DNA of 64,000 bases from NCBI RefSeq assembly GCF_011386835.1, contig NC_088799.1:71939302-72003301 (forward strand). The letters are read 5' to 3'. The stretch is from Chrysemys picta bellii. Taxonomy: Eukaryota > Chordata > Testudines > Emydidae. How positions within the stretch are numbered: position 1 is the first letter of the stretch; the number at the start of each line of letters is the position of its first letter. Positions 11,983 to 22,710 of the stretch are shown here, in pieces. Made by a program: the position numbers and the translations under genes. The notes beneath the pieces were generated by a model. That model worked only from the letters and a program-made list of their open reading frames with translations. It ran no database searches and had not been told where the DNA came from.

Positions 11983-13764
11983 CATCTTAATTTTAAATCA
12001 AATCCTAACTTGCATCCTCCATCCAGAGTCAGATCAGAATATTTTAAATTAGTTTCGGTGAGACTCTAGTTAGGGTTTGTTTCCATGAAGCAAACTCATC
12101 AGTTGCTGTTATCAGGAAAAAGGAATCTGCCATTGATTCCCCTCCCCCAGCATTCACAGGTGACAAAAAGTGACCCAATTCTTGGGTCTTAAAATTGACC
12201 TACTCTGTATACCCTCCTCTACCCCCGTGTTGCTAATCTTTCCTTTGGCTGCATTGATCAAGAACAAAATACAGCCAAATAGGAGAAGGAAAGCAAAACA
12301 CAGACTCCAGTTTTCTTTGCACCACTTACTTCCACCCTGCTACTTCTTCCTTTTATTCTTTTGTCTGGTTTATTTAATGTATAGTATAAAAGGGCATTTT
12401 CTATGTTTAGGGCCATTATTCCCCATTGCAAGTTTATTGGGGGGAGAAAGCCATTTCTTTCCACCAAAGTTCCTTTGCATAATACAGTTTTCAGCTCCTA
12501 CTCCTGTTCTTTCGTGTTAGGAGAGCTAGACCACTGGGGCCCTTTTCTCCTCTCACCTGCACCCACACTCATTTTAGCTCTTGACATAATTCAAAGAGGT
12601 TGTGTAATACTGCTGTTTCATTCAGAAGAGGAAATTAGTGTTCTGTCAAAGAAATCCCACTCAAGCTAAATTAGAAAAAAAAAATCAAAAAGGCTGAGAT
12701 GCATACATTTGAGGTTTCCATTTAATTTCTTCAGTAAACTTTCACTCTTCTTTGTAAAAATTGGTGTTGACTGATTTTTATCACATGCCTTTCTGTAGGA
12801 CTGCTGCATCGATAAAGAGATATAGCATTCCATTACGTATCTCCTAAGTGCTGAGTTACATTGTCTCCATAACTGAAGTAAGGAGGATTCACCAGAATAT
12901 TTATCTTGATAACTGAACTTTGGGTCCTATGTTGTATTTTGCAATCTTCATTTTTTTCTGTATTTTTATGGATCCTAAATATAAACCTGTGATTTACACA
13001 GGCTCCACAGCTGTCTGGTTAAGTTTCCTTTTAGAACACAGAGAAAAGCCAACCTTTAACACATGAATTTTGAAACCATTGTCAGCAAATTTATGTGCAT
13101 GGAATAATTGTGCTTAGAAAATTTAATTCTTTGTGTGCTCTGACTTCCATCCATTATCTACTAGCTTACGTTTGTTTTCAATAGCCATGCAGTGCTCTTC
13201 ATTTGTTCTGGTCTCTGTGTTGTGATACAGTACTTGTTGTGAGGTATTGTTTTGTACTATATAGTATGTGTTTGCCTGGAGCTCCCTTATCAACAAGGCA
13301 ATATATTTTAGGACACAAGTATTGTAAAGTGCGGAGCACCTTCTAAAAAGTACTGAGAACATTTGATTGCCATTGGCTTCAGTGGTGTAATGGGTATCAA
13401 ATGTGCTCAGCATCTTGTAGGATTGGGGTCTTACTAAATATTATTGTGGATGTCAAATGAAATATCCAAATAAAACCTTTGCCCAGTTTACTCTTATAGT
13501 ACTAAAACAGATCCATGGACAGTCAACAGTGAAAGCCCAGAATACTACTCAAATCAATTAGCAATACATACTGTATTTTAAATGTTTAAAAATCACATGT
13601 GTTTTATATACAGGGCATGAGTGACATTTAAAGTCAAAGTATTTATGTTGTATTTGTTTGGGGTTTTTTTAAAGGTGCAGTTTGGAAATAATATGTGCAT
13701 GCTTAATGAGATGTAAGTGAGTAGTCTCATGACGTCTCACAATGCATAAAGTTGGCACGTGTAG
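11983..13764. other. Unique DNA, no gene seen
   Basis: The frames at 12170-12520 and 12403-12669 are hydrophobic and T-rich, without conserved motifs. No exon or repeat is identified. Confidence 0.55.
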
Positions 13765-13965
13765 GTTAATGCACTGGGTTCATTTCCCAGATTATATACA
13801 AGCTTCCTGTGCTACCCTAGGAAAGTTATTTAATTTCTCTGTGCCTCTGCTCCTCTCTGTAAAATGAAGAGAAGATAATGTTTTCACCCCTCAGCTCACA
13901 GAGATGTCCTTTGTCTACCTTCTACATTTAGATTGAAAACTCTTTGTAATAGGGACTGTCTCTTG
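13765..13965 (+). repeat. Degraded MIR-like CORE-SINE
   Basis: The series CTTCCTGTGCTACCCTAGG, AAGTTATTTAATTTCTCTGTGCCTC, TCTGTAAAATGAAGA and GAAGATAATG, then AGATTGAAAACTCTTTGTAATAGGGACTGTCTC, follows the order of the MIR core and its L2-like tail. Divergence is high, as expected of an ancient amniote SINE. Confidence 0.6.
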
Positions 13966-15311
13966 AAAATTGGGATTAGGTTTCCAGACCCTACCCCTAA
14001 AGAGCAGGGAAGTTGTGAGCTGAGATTTGGATTGGGTCTATTTCTCACAGTGTTGATTATAAAAAACAACTATACAAGCAGGAGGATACTAGCACTGCTA
14101 GCTTCTTTTCAGATTTTGGTAATAAATGTAATAGGTTTGTAACAATGAAATCAGATCAAGCTGCTCCACCCTACTCCAGTGGGAATATTCTGGGATGGGT
14201 GGCTGCCACCTCTTCTTTCTTTTCTCCCCATGACATTCACATAGGAGTGGGAAATAGCACAGTCCACGGCTAGTAGCACCCACTGAAGGTACAAATTGCA
14301 GAAGCTCTTGCACATTTGCTCCATGCCTAGTTTGCAAAGCAAATTGGGATCCTTCAGGGCAAAGACACATTACAAATGTGAGATTATTATTGGTTCTTGT
14401 TAACTGTGTCATTGACTCTCTGTTCAACAGAGGTGATATTCCGTTGCTGTATTCTGAATACCCATGACATAGCATGTAACTGCTTGCATACTGCTTAAAA
14501 TATTATATTTTGCAGTGCATTCGGTCAGAAGGAGAGTCACTAGCAGCTTCCTACTGAAATGTGGAACAGATTCCCTGCACACTTGCTAAGTTGTTACACC
14601 TGCCGACTGTACTTACAAATTCTTGTGGACATGGTTATCTCTTTTGCAAAGCACAAATGTATAAGAACTTATAGATCCTGCAAGTCGTGATCACGACTTT
14701 ATGCACCAGCCATAAATTTATGTGAATTTATATATATGAAAGACAACCAAAAACAATAACTATATTAACAGCATTCCTCCACCAATTCCAAATTCAGGAC
14801 ATTTCAATAGCTTCAGTAAACTCCACAACCCTGCATTCTAATTCCACATCCAGAAGAAGTCTTACAAACAAGAAGACCTCAAGCAAGAGTCCACTCACAG
14901 TTCATAAGGTGAACAAAAGCATTTTGTTTACTGTTGTCAAAAGAAGTTTTGGTTTTTCTCTTGTTTTTAGTCTGACATTTGATTCTTAAAAGGCTTTTTC
15001 CTGGACAAGTATGAAATATTTGAATATGAAATAAATGTGAGAAGGCTGTAAGGGGACCTGCAGATATATCTCCGCTGCTATGATGATCAATACTCCCCAC
15101 AACACACCTTTCAAGTTCTATTTGTCCTATACATGCCTATCACAGTGCATCAGATGTCCCCTGTGTGCCTCATTCAGTGCATCAGATGTCCCCAACCACA
15201 AGTGTGTGTGTGAAACCAGAGAAACACTATGCTCTCCAATGAACTCACACAGAAAAAATGATAAAAGACAAAAAACACCATACCACCTATGGGTGAACAC
15301 TTATTACTTAT
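13966..15311. other. Unique DNA, no gene seen
   Basis: No supported exon is present. The minus-strand frame at 14098-14475 (125 codons) has no domain. A short direct repeat CATCAGATGTCCC occurs twice at about 15148-15192 and is a local duplication. Confidence 0.55.
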
Positions 15312-15790
15312 AGACTCATAGACTCATAGACTTTAAGGTCAGAAGGGACCATTATGATCATCTGGTCTGACCCCCTGCATGCTGCAGGCCACAAAGCCAT
15401 CCCTACCCTTTCCCTTGACTCTGCTGTTGAAGTCCCCAAATCCTGTGGCTTAGTGACTTCAATTGGCAGAGAACCCTCCTGCTAGCGATCCCTGCCCCAT
15501 GCTGCGGAGGAAGGCGAAAAACCTCCAGGGCCTCTGCCAATCTACCCTGGAGGAAAATTCCTTCCCGACCCCAAATATGGCGATCAGTAAAACCCCGAGC
15601 ATGTAGGCAAGAGTCTCCAGCCTGACCCTTGTTAGCCATTATACTATTTACCTGCCATGGCACGGTATTCCTTTGGCTAAAATCATGTTTTTCCATTAAA
15701 CCATTCCCTCCATAAACTTATCTAACTTAATCTTAAAACCAGACAGGTCCTTCGCCCCCACCGTTTGTCCTCAGGGAAACCTCTACCACA
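15312..15790 (-). mobile_element. CR1 LINE 3' UTR fragment
   Basis: On the minus strand this ends in an (ATGAGTCT)n tail at 15312-15335 next to GACTTTAAGGTCAGAAGGGACC, the 3' end of a turtle-type CR1 subfamily. Upstream are GGAAGGAATTTTCCTCCAGG-like and TCGGGGTTTTACTG-like 3' UTR blocks. No ORF2 survives. The same 3' UTR family occurs in the plus orientation at about 43800-44229. Confidence 0.85.
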
Positions 15791-15862
15791 CTTTCAAAAG
15801 ACAAACTGAAGCTTAAATTCATAGCTCTGGACACTAAAAACCATAGACTTAGCAGTTTTATG

Positions 15863-16011
15863 GCTCATTACTACAATTTGCAACCGGGATGCTGGAAAAA
15901 TTTGTATAATGGGGGGGTGCTGAGAGCCATTGAAACAAATTGTAAACCCTGTATATGATGGTAACCACTTCAAGCCAGGGGGTGCGGCAGTACCCCCAGC
16001 TCCAGCACTGA
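15863..16011. mobile_element. Short repeat, probable MITE fragment
   Basis: A block with GGGGGGGTGCTGAGAGCCATTG and AGGGGGTGCGGCAGTACCCCC reads like a dispersed reptile repeat. It stops at CTCCAGCACTGA, exactly where the ERV LTR begins at 16012, so the retrovirus appears to have inserted into it. The class is uncertain. Confidence 0.4.
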
Positions 16012-16472
16012 TGTTTGTAACACACCCTGATACCTATGTCGGAGAAAAAAACAGCTCTCACTCTTTGATTGGGTGCAGCAAAGTCAGATACTTTATTATC
16101 TCTAGCAATTGCGAGGAGGGAGAGAACTATACAGGTCTCCCTACAACAATTACAGCAAGCATTTATACCTTTTGTTACATACAATAATAAGCAACAGCTG
16201 CATTTTGTTTATACATAGGTCATCCTGATATCTTATTTTTCTCACTTATGTAGACTCTAGTGTACATTCCATATTATCTACACAAGGTCGCAACAACTTC
16301 TCACACTCGCCTCACACAATCCTCACTTCTATAAGTCTTGCGTTATTAGGGTTACAGTTAGCCTGACTCTCTTGCTAACAGAGACTGTTTGCATTTGATA
16401 TTCCCTTCAAATCCCTGTCAGGCCTTGCTCTGCTTCCACAACCCCCGTTTTGTACTTCTAGTACAACTAACA
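16012..16472 (-). mobile_element. 3' LTR of an endogenous retrovirus
   Basis: Read on the minus strand, the LTR begins TGTTAGTTGTAC and ends GTTACAAACA, with TG...CA termini and a length of 461 bp. It contains a TATA box (TATAAAT, minus strand, 16161-16167) and a polyadenylation signal AATAAA (16092-16097) about 65 bases downstream, the spacing of a U3-R unit. The env-like frame ends within a few bases of its start, in a purine-rich AGAGGTTTGAAGA stretch that would serve as polypurine tract. No second LTR and no matching TSD are present, so the provirus is truncated. Confidence 0.8.
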
Positions 16473-16475
16473 TCT

Positions 16476-17276
16476 TCAAACCTCTATTTGCATTAAGCCT
16501 TGGATTTCAGATTCTACATCAAATACTTCAACCTTAGGGGTTTTGATTGGATGCAATGACAATGCATGATTAGCATGAACATGAAAGGTATTACTATTAT
16601 CATGTCCTCTACAACAACAATAACATAATCCTAAACTAAATAACAACAATACAAGCAATAACATTCCCATGGTAATAATACGATGGGGTTGTTGTACAGT
16701 TTTAGTCACAAAGCACAATACATCATACTTCGCACATAAAGTAGACATTCTATAAGCTGTATGAAAGGCATTCTTTTCAACTTGATACATATTTTGGAGC
16801 ATGTGGATTTGCCCTTGTACTTCAGAGATTCTCTGAACCTCTGGTTACAGTGAAAGCAAATTTTGAAACCGATCAGGTACTAAACTAGTCCAATTAAAGG
16901 GTATCTGTAACCTAAGGGCTACTTGCAAAATTCTATCTGCAGGCCAGTAAATAATATGATTGCTTGCAGCAGTAGTAAGATTAAAATGTATATCTCGCAA
17001 TGTGGTGGCTTTAACACACACACAGCTATCATTAGCTTGAAAAAATAAGTGTCCTATCAGGGTAGTTCCTTGTCCCCTACCCTCCCAGCAAACGTAGTCA
17101 TGAACAGTAACAACTTCTCCTGGCTTCAGTTTACGGATACACTGAAGCTGTGGGGGTTCTGATGGCCAAAATGTCCATTGATTCCCTAACCCCATCCAAA
17201 TGTCACACCTACTAACCCTCCTTTGTCCTGTGACCTGGTTCAGACCCTCCTTTGTCCTGTTACTTTCCCACTTCAT
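16476..17276 (-). pseudogene. Endogenous retrovirus env remnant (C-terminal part)
   Basis: Two open stretches, 16845-17276 (143 codons) and 16476-16802 (108 codons), are in the same minus-strand frame, separated by a stop at about 16845. The upstream part has several cysteines and N-glycosylation sequons, as in an envelope ectodomain. The downstream part has a hydrophobic membrane anchor at about residues 47-60, a cysteine cluster just after it, and a cytoplasmic tail of about 40 residues. Its stop codon lies beside the polypurine tract and LTR at 16472, the standard env-PPT-LTR order. The frame is closed upstream of 17276, where a small direct duplication occurs, so most of env, all of gag and pol, and the 5' LTR are gone. 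It is an inactive fossil. No CX6CC motif is seen, and the retroviral class is undetermined. Confidence 0.7.
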
Positions 17277-17375
17277 TTTAAGTGTCTCCTACAACAAGTG
17301 AGAACCTCTTAAGCTTAACAATCTGTCCTACCTTGTATTTAGTTTGAACACTCTGGTTACCTTCCCCAGACCTGA

Positions 17376-17463
17376 GGAAGAACTCTATGAAGCTTGAAAG
17401 CTTGCCCTTTCCACAAACATAAGTTGTTCCAATAAAAGATGTTAGCTCACTCACCTTGTCATT
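17376..17463 (+). mobile_element. PLE-type 3' tail fragment
   Basis: The order CCTGAGGAAGAACTCTATGAAG, AGCTTGAAAGCTTG, AATAAAAGATGTTAGCTCAC, CACCTTGTC matches a short dispersed 3' end of the kind mobilised by PLEs in reptile genomes. It has the 'GAAGAAG...GAAAGCTT...AATAAA' plan also seen in the PLE copies here. It is truncated, with no clear TSD. Confidence 0.6.
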
Positions 17464-17758
17464 TTACAATATAGTTGTACTATCTTTTGCCTTCTAAACA
17501 GGTTTAATTCTTTTTCTGGCTTTCTGAGTACCCATTCAATGACAAAGGAGCTTTTAAGTTCAGATAGCCCTTTAAAGCACAGCCCTGTGATTGGAGCTGA
17601 ATTGCCTACATTGGCCCAGTCTAAAAGCCGGTTGTCTGATCTGCATAGTTTTCACAAATGAATAAAATCTGCATGCTGATTGCTACTACCACATCTCTTT
17701 CCTCACCCTTACCCCCTTATCTCTTTTTCTTTTTCCTTGAGGTCCATTTCCCCCATGC
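17464..17758. other. Unique DNA, nothing recognised
   Basis: A short AT- and CT-rich spacer between the PLE tail and the hAT-type element. Confidence 0.5.
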
Positions 17759-19282
17759 TAAAAGATTAGGGTTACCATATTTCCACAATCAAAAAAGAGG
17801 ACACGGGGGGGGACGACCCCCGGCCCATCCACTCCCTCCCACTTCCCATCCCCTGACTGCCCCCCTCAGAACCCTCAACCCCCCCTGCTTCTTGTCCCCT
17901 GACTGCCCCCTCCTGAGAACCCCCCACCCTAACTGCCCCCCTAGGACCCTACCTGTCCCCTGACTGCCCTGACCTTTATGGGTGGCAGGTTTGTAGAAAT
18001 TTTGGTGGTGCCCAGAACCCGCCCCCACCCCCTGCCTAAGGCTCTGGGAGGGGGGTTGGGTGGGGGGAGGAGGTCTGGGGTGCAGGTCCTGGGCTGGGGA
18101 TTAGGGTGCAGGAGGGGTGCAGGCTCTGGGATAGAGTTTGAGTGCTTGGTGCAGGCTCCGGGCTGGGGCAGGGGGTGGGTGTGCAGGAGGGGGTGAGGGG
18201 TGCAGGCTCTGGGATGGAGTTTGGGGGTGGGAGGCAGTGTAAAGGGAGGGGGTGCAGGCTTTGGGAGGGAGTTTGAGGGCAGGAGGGGGTGTGTGGGAAG
18301 GGGGAGGGGGTTGGGAAGGGAGTTTGGGGATAGGAGGGGATGCAAGGGTGAGGGCTGTGGGTCTGAGGATGGGGGGTTTATGATGCAGGAGGGGACTCAG
18401 GGATGGAGTAGAGGATTAGGGTGCAGGGGGATGAGGGTTGGGTCTGAGGATGAGGGGTTCATGATGCAGGAGGGGGCTCACAGATGGAGCAGAGGATTAG
18501 GGTGCAGGGGGATGAGGATTGGGGCTGATGATGAGGGGTTTGGAGCGTTGGAGAGGTTCAGGGCTAAGGTGGAAGGACAGGGTAAGGGCAGCCTGCCTTG
18601 CCATTATTGGATGGGGGGCACTAGGACCCTGGGGCAGCAGACAGCAGTTGCTGCTGAGAGCAGGCAGCACAAGCATGCAGGGGAGAGGGGCGCGCTGCTT
18701 TCTTTCAGGCAGGGATGGGAGGGGGGACCCGCGTGGAGGAGGGGTTGGCAGGTGGAGGGCAGGGCCGGGGGAGAGACCCAACTCCAAATATTGCTGGAGC
18801 AGGCCCCCCGGCCCTGGATATTGCTGGAGCTTGGGCACCACAAAAGAATATAACCCGCCGCTCCCTCCCACCCCATATTCACCCTCCCACCCCCAGACAG
18901 GCCCATCCAACCCTCCCCCTGCTCCCTGACTGCCCCCCCGGGACTCCCCTTACCATGCCCATGCTGGTCAGATGCTGGCTCCATGTGTAGGCAAAACATG
19001 CTGCCAGTGGGGCTGTTTGTGTGGTTACAGGGGCTGCAGGCAGCAGGGGGGGAGCAGGGGAGGGGCTCTGGCTGTTGGAGGCCAATGGAAGTGGCGCAAT
19101 CAGGCCCAGCCGCCCAATCAGCCAGGTTGCACTCTGCATGGAAGGGAGGGAGTGAGGGAGGGGAGGGGGAAAAATCCCGGACCTTTTAACCTTGTTACCA
19201 ATTCCTCCCGGACGGCTATTTAAAGACGCAAAAGCTGGACATGTCCGGGGAAATATGGATGGATGGTAACCCTATAAAAGCT
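17759..19282. mobile_element. GC-rich hAT-type DNA transposon, non-autonomous
   Basis: The element spans 17767-19274. It begins TAGGGTTACCAT and ends ATGGTAACCCTA, a perfect 12-bp terminal inverted repeat. The flanks are TAAAAGAT (17759-17766) and TAAAAGCT (19275-19282), an 8-bp target duplication with one mismatch, as expected for hAT. The interior is very G-rich on the plus strand and contains an irregular minisatellite at about 18030-18540. No transposase motif is visible, so a transposase in trans is inferred. The several long overlapping frames are low-complexity (Gly, Arg, Pro) and reflect base composition only. Confidence 0.8.
18030..18540 (+). repeat. Irregular G-rich minisatellite inside the hAT element
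   Basis: Diverged repeats of a GGTGCAGGCTCTGGGATGGA-like unit and of GATGCAGGAGGGGGCTCA-like units lie in tandem. A longer unit of about 90 bases (TTTATGATGCAGG... to ...GAGGATGAGGGG) occurs twice between 18375 and 18530. The array is not coding. Confidence 0.7.
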
Positions 19283-20458
19283 AGTGAATCTGTAACGGTG
19301 GTTGGATGCAATGTGAAGATGCGCTACGTCAATGGGAATACCAGGAGTACTCAAGGTAACTTCAGCCTTCAGATATTGTTGCATCTGCTCTCCTCTTAGC
19401 AGTTCCAGATCTACTGGCTGGGGAGAGCAGGGGATGTGCCCATGAATCGTTCTCTGCACATTTCCTCAGGTATCTCCTCTCACCCCCCACCCCATCCCAT
19501 TTGGAAAGGCTAGCAGCAGTCACGGCACTAACTTTGCACAGTGTTGCACTCACAGGCGTATTCACAGGGAATAAGAGGGAAGCTCTTTGTAGTCTTGCCT
19601 GCTCTCTTTCTCCTTTCCAGGGTTGGGAAGAAGCTTGCACTGAGTCATTGATTTAAATGTTTGGTGTTGTAGCCTGCAGATTTCTTCTGACATGGTAAGT
19701 TTGACTGTTCTATTTGCTCACATACATTTTTATCAGAGATCTGTTTTCATGAGTTGTTTTTGAATGAAATTACACTTTTTGTGTATTAAAAATATATGGT
19801 AATTTGCAACCACATCTTGAACGTATTGTCATTATCTCTATGTACTTGCAATTAGAGGGAACCGTTTTGGTTAGATGGAAAGGTCATCTGCTTATCTGCT
19901 TTTGTATTTGAGAAACAGGCATAAAGGTATAAATAAGTGTGAGCAAAGGCGTTTAACTTGTATGTTTAGTTTGCCCAAACTAAAACTGTGCTCATGTCAA
20001 ATTATGCCTTGGACAATATAATAGAAGGTCTTGTTAGAAATGGTTGAGCTAATTAATTCAGTCCACATTCAGACCTACCCTTAACCAAAATGAAAATCTC
20101 ATTCTGCATCTCCATTGCCCAAAGAGATGACCTTTTCTAGGGGTCCCAGTTTGTTCCTTTGTGCCACTCCTCCTCTATAAATCACTAATAGGCTTTCCTC
20201 ACCTTCCTGGTCCAATTGCCCTTGCACCTCATACTGGTCCTTACTCTAGTTTTTAGTTTTATCTATGAAGATGCCTACCATATTATGGACACTATTTTAC
20301 ATAATAATAAATATTAAAATATAATATACAAAGCATTGAAACCAGGCACTTTTACCCCAACTAAAGCCACACAATTATATAAGGAAAGTAGGGACGGGTT
20401 TATCATAAAATAAATAAAAGTTTCAATGAAAATTTCAAGGGTGAGTCAAAAGGATTAC
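19283..20458. other. Unique DNA, no gene seen
   Basis: No exon is supported. The first 350 bases are more GC-rich than the rest but show no repeat ends. Confidence 0.5.
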
Positions 20459-20473
20459 TCACCAAAAGTAGGT
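20459..20473. repeat. 15-bp TSD, left, of the inverted PLE
   Basis: TCACCAAAAGTAGGT is repeated at 22696-22710. The pair bounds the whole inverted-repeat PLE, showing that both arms entered in one event. Edge bases may belong to the element, so the true duplication is 13-15 bp. Confidence 0.9.
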
Positions 20474-20795
20474 TTCAGAGTAGCAGCCGTGTTAGTCTGT
20501 ATCCGCAAAAAGAAGAACAGGAGGACTTGTGGCACCTTAGAGACTAACAAATTTATTAGAGCATAAGCTTTCGTGGACTACAGCCCACTTCTTCGGATGC
20601 ATATAGAATGGAACATATATTGAGGAGATATATATACACACATACAGAGAGCATAAACAGGTGGGAGTTGTCTTACCACCTCTAAGAGGCCAATTTATTA
20701 AGAGAAAAAAAACTTTTGAAGTGATAATCAAGCTAGCCTAGTACAGACAGACAGTTAGATAACAAGTGTGAGAATACTAACAAGGGGAGACAGAT

Positions 20796-21107
20796 TCAAT
20801 GTCTGTAATGGCTCAGCCATTCCCAGTCCTTATTCAAACCGGAGTTGATTGTGTCTAGTTTGCATATCAATTCTAGCTCAGCAGTTTCTCGTTGGAGTCT
20901 GTTTTTGAAGTTTTTCTGTTGTAATATAGCCACCCGCAGGTCTGTCACTGAATGACCAGACAGGTTAAAGTGTTCTCCCACTGGTTTTTGAGTATTTTGA
21001 TTCCTGATGTCAGATTTGTGTCCATTAATTCTTTTGCGTAGAGACTGTCCGGTTTGGCCAATGTACATGGCAGAGGGGCACTGCTGGCACATGATGGCAT
21101 ATATCAC
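20796..21107 (-). pseudogene. Duplicated GIY-YIG endonuclease segment (PLE minus arm)
   Basis: This minus-strand frame encodes the same last 103 residues as the plus-strand PLE ORF, including YIGQTGQ, the RKRINGH block and the C-terminal WLSHYRH. It is the translated minus arm of the inverted insertion, carries no RT and is cut off at 21158 by the junction. After its initial residue it is residue-for-residue identical to the plus copy, which fits a simultaneous origin of both arms. Confidence 0.9.
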
Positions 21108-21151
21108 ATTGGTAGATGTGCAGGTGAACGAGCCCCTGATGGTATGGCTGA

Positions 21152-22408
21152 TGTGATTTTGTCCTCACCCACAACTATTTCACATTTGGGGACAATATAT
21201 ACCTTCAAGTCAGCGGCACTGCTATGGGTACCCGCATGGCCCCACAATATGCCAACATTTTTATGGCTGACTTAGAACAACGCTTCCTTAGCTCTCGTCC
21301 CCTAACGCCCCTACTCTACTTGCGCTACATTGATGACATCTTCATCATCTGGACCCATGGAAAAGAAGCCCTTGAGGAATTTCACCATGATTTCAATAAT
21401 TTCCATCCCACCATCAACCTCAGCCTAGATCAATCCACACAAGCGGTCCATTTCCTGGACACTACTGTGCTAATAAGCGATGGTCACATAAATACCACCC
21501 TATACCGGAAACCTACTGACCGCTACACTTACCTACATGCCTCCAGCTTCCATCCAGGACACACCACACGATCCATTGTCTACAGCCAAGCTCTAAGATA
21601 TAACCGCATTTGCTCCAATCCCTCAGATAGAGACAAGCACCTACAAGATCTCTATCAAGCATTCTTAAAACTACAATACCCACCTGCTGAAGTGAAAAAA
21701 CAGATTGACAGAGCCAGACGAGTACCCAGAAGTCACCTCCTACAAGACAGGCCCAACAAAGAAAATAACAGAACACCACTAGCTGTCACCTTCAGCCCCC
21801 AACTAAAACCTCTCCAGCGCATCATCAGAGATCTACAACCTATCCTGAAAGATGATCCTTTACTCTCACAGATCTTGGGAGACAGACCTGTCCTCGCTTA
21901 CAGACAACCCCCCAACCTAAAGCAAATACTCACCAGCAACCACACATCACTGAACAAAACCACTAACCCAGGAACCTATCCTTGTAACAAACCCCGATGT
22001 CAACTCTGTCCACATATCTATTCCAGTGACATCATCATAGGACCTAATCACATCAGCCATACCATCAGGGGCTCGTTCACCTGCACATCTACCAATGTGA
22101 TATATGCCATCATGTGCCAGCAATGCCCCTCTGCCATGTACATTGGCCAAACCGGACAGTCTCTACGCAAAAGAATTAATGGACACAAATCTGACATCAG
22201 GAATCAAAATACTCAAAAACCAGTGGGAGAACACTTTAACCTGTCTGGTCATTCAGTGACAGACCTGCGGGTGGCTATATTACAACAGAAAAACTTCAAA
22301 AACAGACTCCAACGAGAAACTGCTGAGCTAGAATTGATATGCAAACTAGACACAATCAACTCCGGTTTGAATAAGGACTGGGAATGGCTGAGCCATTACA
22401 GACATTGA
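21152..22408 (+). CDS. Penelope-like RT plus GIY-YIG endonuclease, N-terminally truncated
   Basis: This frame is open from 21152 to the stop at 22406-22408. The first ATG is at 21224 (394 codons), but homology starts earlier, with the RT block LTHNYFTFGDNIY at about 21164, so the real start is lost. The palm motif YIDD lies at residues 35-38 of the 394-codon frame, followed by a FLDT block. A linker has Cys254, Cys259, Cys262 and Cys287, a possible zinc-binding group. The GIY-YIG nuclease starts at about residue 292 (VIYAIMC), with YIGQTG at 306-311, a basic helix (RKR 315-317), His321 and the expected acidic residue in VGEH (Glu336). The product would nick target DNA and copy element RNA at the nick. 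The N-terminal RT fingers are missing, so this copy should be dead, although the rest is uninterrupted. Confidence 0.92.
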   Translation, partial: CDFVLTHNYFTFGDNIYLQVSGTAMGTRMAPQYANIFMADLEQRFLSSRPLTPLLYLRYIDDIFIIWTHGKEALEEFHHDFNNFHPTINLSLDQSTQAVHFLDTTVLISDGHINTTLYRKPTDRYTYLHASSFHPGHTTRSIVYSQALRYNRICSNPSDRDKHLQDLYQAFLKLQYPPAEVKKQIDRARRVPRSHLLQDRPNKENNRTPLAVTFSPQLKPLQRIIRDLQPILKDDPLLSQILGDRPVLAYRQPPNLKQILTSNHTSLNKTTNPGTYPCNKPRCQLCPHIYSSDIIIGPNHISHTIRGSFTCTSTNVIYAIMCQQCPSAMYIGQTGQSLRKRINGHKSDIRNQNTQKPVGEHFNLSGHSVTDLRVAILQQKNFKNRLQRETAELELICKLDTINSGLNKDWEWLSHYRH

Positions 22409-22695
22409 ATCTGTCTCCCCTTGTTAGTATTCTCACACTTGTTATCTAACTGTCTGTCTGTACTAGGCTAGCTTGATTATCACTTCAAAAGTTTTTTTTC
22501 TCTTAATTAATTGGCCTCTCAGAGGTGGTAAGACAACTCCCACCTGTTTATGCTCTCTGTATGTGTGTATATATATCTCCTCAATATATGTTCCATTCTA
22601 TATGCATCCGAAGAAGTGGGCTGTAGTCCACGAAAGCTTATGCTCTAATAAATTTGTTAGTCTCTAAGGTGCCACAAGTCCTCCTGTTCTTCTTT

Positions 22696-22710
22696 TCACC
22701 AAAAGTAGGT
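22696..22710. repeat. 15-bp TSD, right, of the inverted PLE
   Basis: This is an exact repeat of 20459-20473 and follows the TTTT end of the plus-oriented PLE copy directly. Confidence 0.9.

Larger units (their letters stand above)
20473..22695 (+). mobile_element. Penelope-like element in inverted-repeat form
   Basis: The insertion has a minus-oriented 3' segment of a PLE (about 20473-21158) joined head-to-head to a plus-oriented longer copy (21159-22695). The right part of the plus copy (22046-22695) is almost identical to the reverse complement of the minus arm; only about two mismatches were noted near 20690/22510. The minus arm extends about 35 bases further at its outer end (GTTTCAGAGTAGCAGCCG) than the plus copy, which stops in TTCTTCTTTT. 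The 13-15 bp duplication surrounds the whole. PLEs use target-primed reverse transcription with a GIY-YIG nick, and inverted or tandem copies are a known trait of the class. The 5' part of the RT is missing. Confidence 0.9.

Noticed and set aside
15148..15192. Duplicated CATCAGATGTCCC as a regulatory repeat
   Set aside because: A single local duplication with no further context.
18200..18929. Long overlapping frames (up to 217 codons) as a Gly/Arg-rich gene
   Set aside because: They lie wholly inside the G-rich minisatellite of the hAT-type element, are low-complexity in all frames and lack any domain.
21152..22408. A host or prokaryote-like GIY-YIG nuclease gene as a new system
   Set aside because: RT and nuclease are fused in the PLE order and sit inside a TSD-bounded retroelement, so it is a known class of transposon.
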